Shown here piece after piece: positions 53,850-64,000 of a DNA stretch of 64,000 nucleotides (within the stretch, counting starts at the first letter, position 1; every line of letters begins with the position of its first letter). A model generated the notes under the pieces. That model saw only the letters and a list, made by a program, of their open reading frames with translations, was not told the origin of the DNA and made no database searches. The stretch covers positions 434,001 to 498,000 of the forward strand of contig JAIVLN010000001.1 in assembly GCA_020524245.1 (NCBI GenBank). Reading direction: 5' to 3'. The DNA comes from Rossellomorea aquimaris (GTDB lineage Bacteria; Bacillota; Bacilli; Bacillales; Fictibacillaceae). The translations under genes and the position numbers were made by a program.

Positions 53850-55562
53850 TTACTTATGTCGGTTCAGAAAAGCTCGGAAATCCTCCAACGTATACGTATT
53901 CAATACGTTTTCCTTCCGAAGCAATGCTGCTTGACCGACCTTGACACCGATGTCCATGTGTTCCAGCGTTTCATGTACATGGGCATCCGTATTAATTGAT
54001 AGCTTGACACCTTTTTCCTGTGCTTTCGCTAACCAGGCTGGTGCCAAATCCAATCGATTCGGGTTCGCATTCAATTCCAGTGCTGTATTTGTCTCCGCTG
54101 CTTTTTCAATCAGTTCATCCACGTCTACGGCATACCCTTCACGACGCCCGATAATACGTCCAGTCGGATGTGCGATCAAATCGACATGCGGGTTGTTCAG
54201 TGCTGTGTCCAGTCGTTTCATAATCGTTTCTTTACTTTGAGAAAAGGAAGAATGGATGGAAGCGATGACAAAATCCAACTGTTCCAGCAATGCGTCCTCA
54301 TAATCTAACGTCCCATCTGGGAGGATGTCCATCTCAATCCCCGAAAGGATCGTAAAGTCATCCCATTTTTCATTCAATCTTTTAATCTCTTCTTGTTGCT
54401 TCATGATCCGTTCTGGCGTCAGCCCATTAGCAACTACGAGATATTGTGAGTGATCTGTGATGACGATATAGCTATACCCTTGACTACGAGCAGCTTCAGC
54501 CATCTCCTCGATTGAGTTGGCTCCATCACTCCAGGTTGTATGCATATGGAGATCACTCTTGATATCGCTTCGCTCAATATATTCTACCTGGTTTTTGAAA
54601 AGATCGAGCTCTTTTTTTCCCTGCCGAACTTGCGGAGGGATAAAGGTTAACCCGAAATGTCCAAAGAATTCTTCTTCCGTTTTGAATGTGGTGATTTCAC
54701 CTGTCTCTGCATCCTCTACACCATACTCACTGATTTTTTCAGAGCGCTCTTTTGCAAGCTGTCGCATCTTAACGTTATGCTCCTTGGAACCAGTAAAATG
54801 GTGCAAAGTCGTCGCAAATTCTTCAGGTTTGACGAGGCGGAAATCAACAGAAATATCATAGTCATAAGTGACGACAACTGAAACCTTCGTTGAACCTGAT
54901 GCAATGACGTTTGTGACATTTTCCAAGTCTTCCAGACGTGGAACGACCTTGTCAGGTGTCGTCGTCCCTATGATGAAATCGATATCTTTGATCGTCTCGG
55001 AATATCGACGAATGCTACCCGCACGAGAAAAACGCTCGACACCATCAATTTGGCCTAACTGCTCTTCAATGCGGTCTGCGATTGGAAGCATCATGGCGAT
55101 CGGTAGACGTTCAGGTCTTTTACCGTAATCCTCTATCGCTTCCAGGATCTTCTCTTCTGTCTTTTTACCGAAGCCTTGCATCGCTTGTACTTTATTTTCC
55201 TCACAAGCCTCTTTTAATGATTGGAGATCGGTTACACCAAGCTCATGGTAAAGTCGGGAAATCTTCTTTCCCCCGAGTCCCGGTAAATTCAACAGTGCGA
55301 TCAAACCGTCAGGCAGTTCCTCTTTCAATTCTTCCAGTAAGGAAGATTGTCCTGTTTCAATGATTTCCTCAATGACAGATAAGGTTCCTTTTCCAATCCC
55401 CTTCAGATTGCCAATATCCTCAATTTCATCAAGCGTTCTCGAATCACTTTCTAACGCTTGGGCTGCTCTGCGATAGGCAGAAACTTTGAAACTGTTTTCA
55501 CCTTTGATTTCCATGTATAAAGCGATCTGTTCCATCATTTTTATAATCAACTTTTTGTTCAT
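53850..55562 (-). CDS. polX: DNA polymerase X with PHP domain
   Basis: Repair polymerase of 570 residues, the same length as B. subtilis PolX. Helix-hairpin-helix ([17 protein letters not shown]), the polymerase Asp pair in [10 protein letters not shown], and a C-terminal PHP exonuclease ([27 protein letters not shown]). Start taken at MNKKLI, matching the B. subtilis N-terminus. The ribosome binding site is weak. Confidence 0.95.
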   Translation of the reverse strand: MNKKLIIKMMEQIALYMEIKGENSFKVSAYRRAAQALESDSRTLDEIEDIGNLKGIGKGTLSVIEEIIETGQSSLLEELKEELPDGLIALLNLPGLGGKKISRLYHELGVTDLQSLKEACEENKVQAMQGFGKKTEEKILEAIEDYGKRPERLPIAMMLPIADRIEEQLGQIDGVERFSRAGSIRRYSETIKDIDFIIGTTTPDKVVPRLEDLENVTNVIASGSTKVSVVVTYDYDISVDFRLVKPEEFATTLHHFTGSKEHNVKMRQLAKERSEKISEYGVEDAETGEITTFKTEEEFFGHFGLTFIPPQVRQGKKELDLFKNQVEYIERSDIKSDLHMHTTWSDGANSIEEMAEAARSQGYSYIVITDHSQYLVVANGLTPERIMKQQEEIKRLNEKWDDFTILSGIEMDILPDGTLDYEDALLEQLDFVIASIHSSFSQSKETIMKRLDTALNNPHVDLIAHPTGRIIGRREGYAVDVDELIEKAAETNTALELNANPNRLDLAPAWLAKAQEKGVKLSINTDAHVHETLEHMDIGVKVGQAALLRKENVLNTYTLEDFRAFLNRHK

Positions 55563-55654
55563 AAAAAAAGCACTTCCCATCCGTCGAATTTATATAAGAG
55601 GTAAAATTGAAGACAAATCAGGAGCGGCTTTAACCCTATTCAAGAATGTAGAAA

Positions 55655-55678
55655 AAGGATAAGTCTCCTTATCCTTTA
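55655..55678 (-). terminator. Terminator of zapA-yshB
   Basis: AAGGATAAG/CTTATCCTT stem with TTTTTC on the minus strand. Confidence 0.88.
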
Positions 55679-55692
55679 AACTTGTTAAATCA

Positions 55693-56241
55693 TCAAATTT
55701 TTGTATTGATCTCTGCAATCCAAATACTCTTGATTTTCTCAGAGAAAACCGGTGTATGTTCAACCATTGCTTTCGCTATGAATGAATCGGACATGGCTGA
55801 TTGTATGGAATCGAGTGGGACTAGAGCTGCGATATACAAAAATAGGAAGATGACGAGATACACTTCTACAAATCCGAGTACACCACCAAGCCAGCCGTTA
55901 ATTGTCCGTAAGATCGGCAAGTCAGCCAAGAAATCCAACATAGATCCTAAGATTTGTAGGAGTATTTTCGTTCCGAAAAACAGCATCGCGAATGCGATCG
56001 CACGGTAGTAGGCATCTTCTAAAAAGCCTGAATTCATGAAAATGGCTAATGTGCTTCCCTCTGAAATAGTCGGGTATGGTACCCATAAGCGTAGTTTCGG
56101 AGCTAGATCATCAAAATAAAGATAGGCAACGATGAAAGCGGCAATGAATCCTGTTAAATGAACGAGTTGAAGGATTAAACCTCTACGTAACCCTATTAAG
56201 AAACCGACAATTAAAACCCCAATTAAAAGTAAATCGACCAT
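55693..56241 (-). CDS. yshB: CvpA-family membrane protein YshB
   Basis: Protein of 182 residues with four membrane helices and the CvpA pattern VDLLLIGVLIVGFLIGLRRG at the N-terminus and the NGWLGGVLGFVEVYLV stretch. CvpA proteins affect colicin V export and envelope functions. The role here is unknown. Four bases after zapA. Confidence 0.9.
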   Translation of the reverse strand: MVDLLLIGVLIVGFLIGLRRGLILQLVHLTGFIAAFIVAYLYFDDLAPKLRLWVPYPTISEGSTLAIFMNSGFLEDAYYRAIAFAMLFFGTKILLQILGSMLDFLADLPILRTINGWLGGVLGFVEVYLVIFLFLYIAALVPLDSIQSAMSDSFIAKAMVEHTPVFSEKIKSIWIAEINTKI

Positions 56242-56245
56242 CCTT

Positions 56246-56491
56246 TTATTCCTCTTTCTTTCCCTCTAACTGTTTCACTCTTTCTACCAGTTTGAGATAA
56301 TCATTCGTAATGTTGACAGCTGTTAGAACAGCAAGTTGTTTCGTATCTAAGTTATTCGTTTGGTGACGGATCTCTCTCATTTTTTGATCGACCAGGTCCG
56401 CCACTTTATTAACGTGCCCGGCCCCCTCTTCACCAATGATTGTATATTGTTGACCGAATATATGTACTGTCGTTCGATTTTGGTTAGACAC
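56246..56491 (-). CDS. zapA: Cell division protein ZapA
   Basis: Protein of 81 residues that bundles FtsZ filaments. Typical NRTTVHIFGQQYTIIGEE start and the coiled-coil C-terminus (VNITNDYLKLVERVKQLE). Start is GTG after AGGAGG. Upstream of yshB as in B. subtilis. Confidence 0.93.
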   Translation of the reverse strand: MSNQNRTTVHIFGQQYTIIGEEGAGHVNKVADLVDQKMREIRHQTNNLDTKQLAVLTAVNITNDYLKLVERVKQLEGKKEE

Positions 56492-56779
56492 CCAAAAGCC
56501 TCCTAACTCGTAAATGACTAATCATTATCTTAACATGAACAGGTAAGAATGAGAATAATGAGACTTTTGCTCTTGACATATTTTAACATAAAGTTCGTTG
56601 ATCGGAGGATGTTGATTTCTTGAAAATCAACACAGTTATACAAAGATTAACATAAGTCCTCTTCTATTTTACTGAATATGTCATTGGCAAATCAAGTGAA
56701 ATTCGATTCCCCTTATACTTCTGGCTTCGTTATAATATGGGTAAGGTACTATAACATAGAAAATTGAAGGTGAAATGGA

Positions 56780-57727
56780 ATGGCAAATGCCGTATTGAAA
56801 CTGAGTAAGACCAAAATAGATGAAATTCAAAATGCATATGAACCATACATACAGCCGAAAGTCCCTCAAGGAGGGCTTTTCGTCGCGAAGGTCAATGGAT
56901 GTACGATTACGGCCTATAAATCCGGTAAAATTCTTTTTCAAGGTCCAGCCGCTGAAGAAGAGGCTTCCCGCTGGGGTTCCACTGATGGAGACAGCAAGCC
57001 AAGTTCTGATAAGAAACGGAAAAAACATGCCTATCTACCACCTGAAAATGTTTCTTCCATGTCGTTGATAGGCTCAGATGAAGTCGGAACGGGAGACTTC
57101 TTCGGACCGATCACAGTCGTGGCAGCATTTGTGTCCAGAGAAAATATGACTTTGGTCAAAGAGCTCGGGGTAAAAGATTCCAAAATGATGAAAGACCCTC
57201 AAATTATTGAGATTGCAAAGAGCCTGATCCAAACGATCCCTTACAGTTTGATGGTCCTCCCAAATCCGAAATATAATGAGCTTCAAGCAAGAGGAATGAC
57301 GCAAGGAAAAATGAAAGCGATGCTTCATCAGCAAGCGATCAGTAAAGTGTTTGATAAAATTTCTGATTCAGAAGATGTAGAGGGCGTGTTGATCGACCAA
57401 TTTTGCGAGCCAGAGGTGTTCTTCAGACATACGAATCATCAGCCAGGCGATAACCTTCCTTTCTATTTTGAAACGAAAGCAGAGGAATTGCATTTAGCCG
57501 TTGCCTCCGCCTCCATCATCGCTCGTTATGCCTTTTTGAAAAAGATGGATGAACTGTCTGAACAAGCAGGCGTCACCATACCAAAAGGGGCAGGACCTCT
57601 TGTAGATGAAGCAGCAGCAAAAATCGTCATGAGAAAGAGCACTGATTTCTTGAAAAGCATTAGCAAATCCCACTTTGCAAACACTCAAAAAGCGATGAAG
57701 CTTGTGAATCAAAAGCGCAAAAAATAA
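56780..57727 (+). CDS. rnhC: Ribonuclease HIII
   Basis: Removes RNA from RNA-DNA hybrids. 315 residues: N-terminal TBP-like substrate-binding domain (about 1-85) and the RNase HII/HIII catalytic domain with IGSDEVGTGDFFGP, the acidic VLIDQFCEP and the ASIIARYAFL helix. RBS GAAGGTGA. It is the only rightward housekeeping gene here apart from yslB and sspI. Confidence 0.96.
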   Translation: MANAVLKLSKTKIDEIQNAYEPYIQPKVPQGGLFVAKVNGCTITAYKSGKILFQGPAAEEEASRWGSTDGDSKPSSDKKRKKHAYLPPENVSSMSLIGSDEVGTGDFFGPITVVAAFVSRENMTLVKELGVKDSKMMKDPQIIEIAKSLIQTIPYSLMVLPNPKYNELQARGMTQGKMKAMLHQQAISKVFDKISDSEDVEGVLIDQFCEPEVFFRHTNHQPGDNLPFYFETKAEELHLAVASASIIARYAFLKKMDELSEQAGVTIPKGAGPLVDEAAAKIVMRKSTDFLKSISKSHFANTQKAMKLVNQKRKK

Positions 57728-57759
57728 GGGTAGACGACCAATTCTGGTCATCTACCCTT
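57726..57759. terminator. Bidirectional terminator rnhC/pheT
   Basis: AAGGGTAGACGACCA/TGGTCATCTACCCTT stem between convergent genes. Confidence 0.92.
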
Positions 57760-57764
57760 TCTAT

Positions 57765-60197
57765 TTATCCTCTCATCGTTGCGTTGAATTGGTCTTTCAC
57801 ATAGTCGATGACTTTGTGGTGTACCTTTTCAACGTCTTCATCCGTTAACGTTTTTTCAGGGTTGTAGTACGTAAGTGAATACGCCACAGATTTCTTCCCT
57901 TCATCCATATGCTCACCTTCATAAAGGTCGAAGATGGATACTTGTTTCAGCAAGTCTCCTCCAGCAGCTTGAATCCCTGCCTGGACCTCACCCGCTTGCA
58001 CATCCTGATCCAGAATCAATGCAATGTCACGTGAAATAGATGGATAACGTGGAAGGGCGTTATAAACTACTGGTGGTACGTCCGCTGAGAACAATTCATC
58101 TAGCTCAAGTTCGAACAGATACGTTTCTTTGATATCCCATTCCTTCTGATCGGCTGGGTGCAGTTGACCCACGATTCCGATCTGCTTCCCATCTAGAAGA
58201 AGAATCGCTGTTCGACCTGGATGGAATCCTTCTCTTTTAGCTTGTTGATACACGATACGATCGTTCAATCCAAGCTTTTCAAACAGACCATCGAGCACAC
58301 CTTTCACAACGTAGAAGTCGACTGGCTTCTTTTCTTGTTGCCAAGGATGAGAATGCCATAACCCAGTGAACGCACCTGCGAGCTTTTGATGTTCATTCGG
58401 CAAATTCTTCAGTTTGGATTCCTCTGTCATGTAAGTTGATCCAACTTCAAAAATCGCGACATCGTTAATTTGGCGATTTTGGTTATATTGGACCACTTCT
58501 AACAGTTGTGGCAAGATCGTACGTCTTAACACAGCACGTTCTTCGCTCATCGGCATGGAAACCCCTACATATGCAGGTTGATCTTCCGTTGCCAATCCGT
58601 GGTAACGGTTTGCTTTTTCTTCAGTGGTCAAAGAGTACGTAATCGCTTGGTAGAGACCTGAGTCTTGCAGGTAACGACGAACGAGACGACGCTTCTTCTG
58701 GGCAGGGTTCAGTTCCCCTGGAGTCGTTGAACCTTCAGGAAGAGTCGTTGGAATTCGATCATACCCGTAAATTCGTCCGATTTCTTCAATCAAATCTTCT
58801 TCCAACGTGATATCCGGTCGTCGAGTTGGAACTTCCACATTGAACACGTCTTCTTCTACTTCATAAGCAAAATCAAGACGTTTGAAGATTTTATGGATAT
58901 CTTCGGTTTGAATGGATGTACCTAACACTTTGTTTGCACGTGTGCCACTGACCGTCACGTTGTAGTGATCGACATATCTTGGGCCTTCTTCGACCATACC
59001 TTCCAGTACTTCTCCACCTGCAAGCTCTTCTAATAGTTGAGCGGCACGATTCGCTGCTTCATATACTCGGTTACGGTCGATTCCTTTTTCAAATCGAGTC
59101 GATGACTCACTGCGAAGTCCAAGATCTTTCGATGCTTGACGTACAAGTGACGGATTGAAGTAAGCCGCTTCAAGCAAAACGGTTGTCGTGGTATCTGATA
59201 CCTCAGAATCCGCGCCACCCATAACACCAGCAACTGCAACTGGCTCAGAACCATTCGTAATAACAAGGTGATGAGCTTCCAGTTTTCTCTTTTCGTCGTC
59301 CAGCGTGACAATTTCTTCTCCGTCTTTCGCACGGCGTACGAGAATCTCTTTTGAACCGAAACGATCGTAGTCGAACGCATGTAACGGCTGACCATACTCG
59401 AGCAACACGTAGTTCGTGATATCAACAACGTTGTTGATCGGACGGATTCCTGCTGCGATCAGACGATTTTGCATCCATTCTGGCGATGGACCGACCTGAA
59501 TGTTTCGGATCACTTTCGCACCGTAGTATGGGTTGTCTTCAAGGTCATCGATGTTCACTGAAATGAAGTCTGATGCTGACTCTGTTGTTTCGGACAATGT
59601 CGGTTTCGGCAAGTTCAGTTGTTTTTCAAGTACCGCCGAAACTTCGTAAGCCACCCCGACCATATTTAAGCAATCCGCACGGTTCGGTGTAAGACCGAGC
59701 TCCAAAATGTGATCGTCTAGGTTCAGAGCTGCAAGCGCATCCGATCCGACTTCTGCATCTTCTTGAAGAACATAAATGCCATCAGCAAACTCTTTCGGTA
59801 CCATTTTCGCATCGACACCAAGCTCTTCGAGAGAACAGATCATACCATGAGAGGCTTCACCACGGAGCTTCGCTTTTTTGATTTTAAAATCACCTGGTAA
59901 AACTGCGCCGACCTTAGCTACAGCTACTTTTTGACCTGCAGCGACGTTTGGAGCACCACAGATTATTTGAACCGGCTCGTCTTCACCGATGTTAACTTTA
60001 CACACGTTCAATTTATCAGCGTTCGGATGTTGCTCGCATGCTTCAACATGACCGACGACAACACCGGAGATCCCTTTGTTCAAGGACTCGACGCCCTCTA
60101 CTTCTATTCCACTTTTCGTAATGCGATCGGCAAGCTCATCTGGAGTGACACCTTCCAGATCGACGTATTCTTTCAACCAATTATAGGATACTAACAT
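57765..60197 (-). CDS. pheT: Phenylalanyl-tRNA synthetase beta subunit
   Basis: Editing and tRNA-binding subunit of 810 residues: EMAP/OB-fold tRNA-binding domain (KSGIEVEGVESL, VVGHVEACEQHPNADKLNVC), B3/B4 editing domain, B5, and the C-terminal ferredoxin-like anticodon-binding domain (LPRYPSISRDIAL). 14 bases after pheS. Confidence 0.97.
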   Translation of the reverse strand: MLVSYNWLKEYVDLEGVTPDELADRITKSGIEVEGVESLNKGISGVVVGHVEACEQHPNADKLNVCKVNIGEDEPVQIICGAPNVAAGQKVAVAKVGAVLPGDFKIKKAKLRGEASHGMICSLEELGVDAKMVPKEFADGIYVLQEDAEVGSDALAALNLDDHILELGLTPNRADCLNMVGVAYEVSAVLEKQLNLPKPTLSETTESASDFISVNIDDLEDNPYYGAKVIRNIQVGPSPEWMQNRLIAAGIRPINNVVDITNYVLLEYGQPLHAFDYDRFGSKEILVRRAKDGEEIVTLDDEKRKLEAHHLVITNGSEPVAVAGVMGGADSEVSDTTTTVLLEAAYFNPSLVRQASKDLGLRSESSTRFEKGIDRNRVYEAANRAAQLLEELAGGEVLEGMVEEGPRYVDHYNVTVSGTRANKVLGTSIQTEDIHKIFKRLDFAYEVEEDVFNVEVPTRRPDITLEEDLIEEIGRIYGYDRIPTTLPEGSTTPGELNPAQKKRRLVRRYLQDSGLYQAITYSLTTEEKANRYHGLATEDQPAYVGVSMPMSEERAVLRRTILPQLLEVVQYNQNRQINDVAIFEVGSTYMTEESKLKNLPNEHQKLAGAFTGLWHSHPWQQEKKPVDFYVVKGVLDGLFEKLGLNDRIVYQQAKREGFHPGRTAILLLDGKQIGIVGQLHPADQKEWDIKETYLFELELDELFSADVPPVVYNALPRYPSISRDIALILDQDVQAGEVQAGIQAAGGDLLKQVSIFDLYEGEHMDEGKKSVAYSLTYYNPEKTLTDEDVEKVHHKVIDYVKDQFNATMRG

Positions 60198-60210
60198 GAT
60201 TTCACTCCCC

Positions 60211-61245
60211 TTATGCTCTCTTGAATTGTTCTAGGAAACGCACATCATTTGCATAAAAATGACGGATATCATCAATACCATATTTCAGCATGGCAATTCG
60301 TTCTGGTCCCATTCCGAATGCGAAACCTGTGTACTCTTTGGAATCGAATCCTGCCATTTCAAGTACGTTCGGATGCACCATTCCAGCACCTAAAATTTCA
60401 ATCCAGCCTGTACGTTTACAAATGGAGCAGCCTTTACCGTTACATTTGAAGCAAGATACATCTACTTCTACCGATGGTTCAGTGAACGGGAAGAAGCTCG
60501 GACGTAGACGGATTTCTCTTTCTGCACCGAACAACTTTTGCGCAAACAACGTTAACGTACCTTTCAAATCACTCATGCGGACATTTTTATCAACGTACAG
60601 TCCTTCAATCTGCATAAACTGATGGGAGTGAGTCGCATCATCTGTATCACGGCGGTATACCTTACCAGGGCTGATGATTTTGACAGGTCCTCTTCCCTCA
60701 TGCTTTTCCATTGTACGTGCTTGTACCGGTGACGTTTGCGTACGAAGCAAAATGTCTTCAGTAATAAAGAAGGAATCCTGCATATCACGTGCCGGGTGGT
60801 TCTTCGGTAAGTTCAACGCTTCAAAGTTATAATAGTCCGTCTCTACCTCAGGACCTTCTGCAACAGAGAAGCCCATTCCGATGAACAAGTCTTCAATTTC
60901 TTCAACGACAGCTGTAAGAGGATGCGCATTCCCTTTACGAACTGGACGTCCCGGTAATGTCACATCGATCGTTTCACTGCTAAGCTTAGCATCAAGCGCT
61001 TCTCTTTCAAGCTTCTCTTGCTTTGTTTCGACTTTCTGAGTAATGGCGTCACGCACATCATTAGCAAGCTGACCCATTTTCGGGCGCTCTTCCGCCGGAA
61101 GTTTCCCCATTCCTTTCAACACTTCCGTAATCGGGCCTTTCTTTCCTAGATACTCGACACGGATATCCTGCAATTCTTTAAGTGATCCTGCTTTCTCAAT
61201 CTTCTCAACAGCCTCACCTTGCAAGGTCATCAAACGTTCTTGCAT
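60211..61245 (-). CDS. pheS: Phenylalanyl-tRNA synthetase alpha subunit
   Basis: Catalytic subunit of 344 residues with class II motifs: motif 2 ([19 protein letters not shown]) and motif 3 ([17 protein letters not shown]). Start at MQERL after AAAGGAGG. Expression is controlled by a T-box leader upstream. Confidence 0.97.
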   Translation of the reverse strand: MQERLMTLQGEAVEKIEKAGSLKELQDIRVEYLGKKGPITEVLKGMGKLPAEERPKMGQLANDVRDAITQKVETKQEKLEREALDAKLSSETIDVTLPGRPVRKGNAHPLTAVVEEIEDLFIGMGFSVAEGPEVETDYYNFEALNLPKNHPARDMQDSFFITEDILLRTQTSPVQARTMEKHEGRGPVKIISPGKVYRRDTDDATHSHQFMQIEGLYVDKNVRMSDLKGTLTLFAQKLFGAEREIRLRPSFFPFTEPSVEVDVSCFKCNGKGCSICKRTGWIEILGAGMVHPNVLEMAGFDSKEYTGFAFGMGPERIAMLKYGIDDIRHFYANDVRFLEQFKRA

Positions 61246-61351
61246 AACAGTTCCTCCTTTATCCTTCATAAAAATTAATTCTAAAATAAGTCCAAAACAG
61301 GCATTTCACCCTGGCTAATCTCAAACCAAGTACACCCTCGAATAATCCTCT

Positions 61352-61468
61352 TTGCTCTCCTATCAAAAAGTTTTGTGAGCGGAGCGAACGGTCTCTTGAA
61401 GTATGTGAGTCATCGTCAAACTTGTTTGTAAGTGACTCACCATACGTAAAGAGACGATAGGAGAGCAA
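61352..61468. repeat. 117-bp long hairpin A in pheS leader
   Basis: Outer arms TTGCTCTCCTATC/GATAGGAGAGCAA are perfect over 13 bp. Pairing continues with GTCTCTT/AAGAGAC and GTATGTGAGTCA/TGACTCACCATAC. A 26-base bulge sits on one arm. It lies between the T-box and pheS. Confidence 0.85.
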
Positions 61469-61519
61469 TATGAATTCCCACAGTCAATCAAAAATTGAAT
61501 ACAACTTCGAATAAGCTCC

Positions 61520-61635
61520 AATGCTCCCCCATTTAAAAAGTATTGCGGTAGCAATGTGGCTCTGAGAGAGGCGAGGTGGGGCATGCTCGCATGCCAGAAC
61601 CTCGCCGGCTCGAAAGAGCCAAATGGGGGAGCATT
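61520..61635. repeat. 116-bp long hairpin B in pheS leader
   Basis: Outer arms AATGCTCCCCCATTT/AAATGGGGGAGCATT are perfect over 15 bp. Inside are GGCTCT/AGAGCC, GGCGAGGT/ACCTCGCC and a GCATGC pair. The plus-strand exit has TTTTT. Nearly the same length as hairpin A. Confidence 0.88.
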
Positions 61636-61650
61636 TTTGACACATAAAAC

Positions 61651-61880
61651 AAAAAAACCTCCGCCCCCACAAAGGGACGAAGGTTTCGCGTTACCACCCT
61701 AATTAACAATCACAAAAAACACAATTGTTCACTTCATCATTTAACGGATTTCCCGGCACAATCTTAGCTCATCGCACAACACGACCAGTGTTCGAAAGGC
61801 AACTCCGGACTGAATTCCATTACCTCAACCATAAGCATGCTCCCAGTCTATGGCATACTCTCCCTGAAAGGCGATAAATA
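61651..61880 (-). promoter_or_regulatory. T-box riboswitch of pheST
   Basis: The minus strand contains the T-box proper AGGGTGGTAACGCG (61687-61700), an upstream stem I with a Phe specifier TTC at 61812-61814 in GGAATTCAGTCC, and an intrinsic terminator AACCTTCGTCCC/GGGGCGGAGGTT with seven Ts. Uncharged tRNA-Phe would favour read-through into pheS. Confidence 0.92.
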
Positions 61881-61977
61881 ATGTACTACTTTCCATCATC
61901 GTTTTTCACATCTTATCCAATTGTTTTCTACTACTGTATTATAAAAGTTCCATTTCGTTCATGCAACTATTATCGAC

Positions 61978-62739
61978 CTATTGGCTCAACTTTAAACCAT
62001 ACAACAAGATACCAGCCGCAACCGCTACGTTCAACGACTCTGCTTTTCCATAAATCGGCACGTAAAGATTCCGATCCGTCTGTGCCAGCAGATCTGGATG
62101 GACACCATTTGCTTCATTCCCTAGTATCAGGGCATATCCGCCGTCGGGTTTTTCATCTGTATATGGAATGCCACCTTCTAATGCAGTGCCATATACTTTG
62201 ATGTTTTTTTCTTTTAACTTCGGAATCCAGTCGTTCAAGTCACCCTTCAAAATCGGCATGTGAAAAATTGATCCTTGTGTGGAGCGGAGCACTTTGCTGT
62301 TATAGACGTCCACACTCCCTTGACCGAGTATAACCCCATCTGCGCCCGAACTGTCCGCCGTACGGATGATCGTTCCGAGGTTCCCAGGATCTTGTATCCC
62401 ATCCACTAAAATGTATGTACCTTCCGGATTCAGTTCATGCTTCTCTTTTTGAAGCTGGACAATCGCCACAATTCCTTGAGGCGTTTCTGTATCCGTCAGT
62501 TCTTTAATGACAGCATCAGTCGCGAGCCAAGTCGTGACATTACCTGTATGCCATTCATGTGGAACACGGAACGACTCTTCAATGATCAAGTCAGTGACTT
62601 CTGCATGATGGTTCAACGCTTCCTCGATCAAGTGAGGACCTTCAATGATAAAGGCACCCGCTTTTTCCCGACCTTTGCGGCTCTTCAACTTCTTCCATTC
62701 TTTCACTCGTCCATTTTTTGGTGATGTAATTCGATTCAT
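61978..62739 (-). CDS. ysgA: SpoU-family RNA 2'-O-methyltransferase
   Basis: SPOUT methyltransferase of about 253 residues for rRNA: an N-terminal L30e-like substrate-binding domain (GAFIIEGPHLIEEAL), then DGIQDPGNLGTIIRTADSSG, LILGNEANGV and VPIYGKAESLNVAVAAGILL of the knotted SAM-binding domain. Start at MNRITS, nine bases after AAAGGA. Confidence 0.93.
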   Translation of the reverse strand: MNRITSPKNGRVKEWKKLKSRKGREKAGAFIIEGPHLIEEALNHHAEVTDLIIEESFRVPHEWHTGNVTTWLATDAVIKELTDTETPQGIVAIVQLQKEKHELNPEGTYILVDGIQDPGNLGTIIRTADSSGADGVILGQGSVDVYNSKVLRSTQGSIFHMPILKGDLNDWIPKLKEKNIKVYGTALEGGIPYTDEKPDGGYALILGNEANGVHPDLLAQTDRNLYVPIYGKAESLNVAVAAGILLYGLKLSQ

Positions 62740-62879
62740 GGCGTTCATTCCTTTAATTCCTCGAAATAATAATGATATTATACGTCAATCTGATACATAA
62801 TCCAATGAAACTGGATAAAAACTATCAACATACAAATGCTATGAGCAATACTCCAATTTCAAATAAGAGGTGAAAAGGT

Positions 62880-63086
62880 ATGGATTTGAACTTAAGAAAA
62901 GCGGTTTTGGCCAACGTTTCCGGTAACAGTCATGATGAACTGGAAAGCACAATTATGGAAGCGATCAAGAGTGGCGAAGAAAAAATGCTCCCAGGTCTTG
63001 GCGTACTGTTTGAAGTCATTTGGCAGAATGCCGATGAGAATGAGAAGAATGAACTGCTTGAAATCTTGTCAGAAGGACTTCAATAA
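62880..63086 (+). CDS. sspI: Small acid-soluble spore protein SspI
   Basis: Protein of 68 residues matching SspI ([31 protein letters not shown]), a minor forespore protein. RBS AGGTG. Its presence, with GerE and GerM, shows a spore-forming lineage. Confidence 0.95.
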   Translation: MDLNLRKAVLANVSGNSHDELESTIMEAIKSGEEKMLPGLGVLFEVIWQNADENEKNELLEILSEGLQ

Positions 63087-63101
63087 CCCATACATCCATA
63101 A

Positions 63102-63130
63102 AAAAAGGACCTAAGCTGTAGGTCCTTTTT
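63102..63130. terminator. Bidirectional terminator sspI/M42 peptidase
   Basis: AAAAAGGACCT/AGGTCCTTTTT stem between convergent genes. Confidence 0.9.
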
Positions 63131-63135
63131 TCGTT

Positions 63136-63999
63136 TTAGCACTGGATGATTTGTTCGACCTGTTTCTGATCGAGCCCTTTAATGATTTCAACCATCAAGC
63201 GCACCGCATTCTCATAATCATCACGGTGGATCATGGAGGCATGCGTATGGAGGTAACGAGTTGCGATTGTAATGGACACAGCCGGAACACCATCGTGACT
63301 GATATGGATGTTCCCCGCATCTGTTCCCCCGCCAGCAGTCGTGTCGATCTGATAAGGGATGTTGTTCTTCTCCGCTGTTTCGAGCACGAAGTCTCTCAGT
63401 CCGCGGTGTGCAATCGTTCTTGCGTCATAGATGATGATTTGAGGACCTTCACCTAGAACGGACAACGCATCACGGTCGGTCACACCTGGTGTATCACCTG
63501 GAATTCCCGTATCGATGGCAAAGGCGATGTCCGGATTGATGAGGTTGGCTGCGGTCTTCGCTCCCCGCAAGCCGACTTCTTCCTGGACCGTTCCGACCCC
63601 ATAGACCGTATTCGGGTGTTTGATTTTTTTGAGTTGGCGCATCGTATCTATGACGATGGCACAACCGATCCGGTTATCGAACGCTTTGGCAAGTAACATT
63701 TTCGGATTGCTCATCACGGTAAAATCAAAATAAGGAATGACGGAATCTCCTGGTTTCACACCGAATTCCATCGCTTCGTCCTTACTTGCAGCTCCAATAT
63801 CGATATACATATCCTTGATCGGCATCGGTTTCTTACGCGCTTCTGGCGAAAGAATATGTGGCGGCTTCGATCCGATCACTCCAACCACATCGCCTTTTTT
63901 TGTTTTTACCGTAACCCGTTGCGCCAGCATGACTTGACCCCACCAGCCTCCGACCGTTTGAAAGCTTAGGAAACCTTTGTCGTCGATTCTCGTGACCAT
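63136..63999 (-). CDS. ysdC: M42-family aminopeptidase (5' end outside window)
   Basis: Metallo-aminopeptidase related to YsdC and PepA glutamyl aminopeptidases. The visible 287 residues show the metal ligands and catalytic sites in [30 protein letters not shown] and the region [15 protein letters not shown]. The family normally has about 70 more residues at the N-terminus, including the first metal histidine, so the ATG at the window edge is internal and the gene continues beyond. Confidence 0.92.
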   Translation of the reverse strand: MVTRIDDKGFLSFQTVGGWWGQVMLAQRVTVKTKKGDVVGVIGSKPPHILSPEARKKPMPIKDMYIDIGAASKDEAMEFGVKPGDSVIPYFDFTVMSNPKMLLAKAFDNRIGCAIVIDTMRQLKKIKHPNTVYGVGTVQEEVGLRGAKTAANLINPDIAFAIDTGIPGDTPGVTDRDALSVLGEGPQIIIYDARTIAHRGLRDFVLETAEKNNIPYQIDTTAGGGTDAGNIHISHDGVPAVSITIATRYLHTHASMIHRDDYENAVRLMVEIIKGLDQKQVEQIIQC

Positions 64000-64000
64000 G

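Overview
The window is a stretch of a low-GC Gram-positive chromosome of the family Bacillaceae. The gene order tig-ysoA / ysnB-ysnA-rph-gerM-racE-ysmB / gerE-ysmA-sdhBAC-yslB / uvrC / trxA-etfA-etfB-fadB-fadR-lcfA-yshE-mutS2-polX-yshB-zapA-rnhC-pheT-pheS-ysgA-sspI matches the Bacillus subtilis chromosome closely. GerE, GerM and SspI mark an endospore former. The acidic proteins suggest a halotolerant genus such as Halobacillus or a relative, but that is inference. Almost everything is on the minus strand.

Region 1 (1-2100): trigger factor (cut by the window edge), a TPR protein, and a terminator that originally closed a tRNA operon.

Region 2 (2101-17961): a 15.8-kb AT-rich element integrated in the 3' end of a tRNA-Arg gene, with 37-bp direct repeats at both ends and a tyrosine integrase beside the right end. 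It encodes a RepA_N-like initiator next to an iteron-like array, a ribbon-helix-helix regulator, an HNH-TerS-TerL-portal cassette, a prohead protease fused to a major capsid protein with a likely internal start for the capsid alone, an orphan phi13-type tail-tube protein, a second HK97-fold capsid protein, a CoiA-like nuclease and several small proteins. It has no tape measure, tail, connector, lysin or holin gene. This is the layout expected of a capsid-forming phage satellite (cf-PICI-like) that would borrow tails and lysis from a helper phage. It also shows a predicted small RNA, four copies of an 18-bp palindrome, a recurring CTTAC-type promoter, and a terminator after nearly every late gene.

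Region 3 (17933-33600): tRNA-Arg and tRNA-Gly, phosphoesterase, nucleotide-pool sanitation, RNase PH, germination and racemase genes, a glucose PTS cluster (glcT-ptsG-ptsH-ptsI) with a GlcT-type antiterminator, gerE, succinate dehydrogenase and yslB.

Region 4 (33617-44600): uvrC, then an accessory block absent from this position in B. subtilis. It holds a GT-C-like membrane protein, two Fur-box-controlled iron-uptake loci (an FTR1 permease with an extracellular partner, and a lipoprotein with a related duplicated domain), and a glycolipid-type set (GT2 transferase, phosphodiesterase-like membrane protein, UPF0104 membrane protein and a frameshifted sugar epimerase).

Region 5 (44615-64000): thioredoxin, the fatty-acid degradation operon with its TetR regulator FadR, mutS2, polX, zapA, rnhC, T-box-controlled pheST, an rRNA methyltransferase, sspI and an M42 peptidase cut by the window edge. 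Non-coding gaps hold three tandem-repeat arrays (periods 52, 52 and 20 bp) and two hairpins of about 116 bp in the pheS leader.
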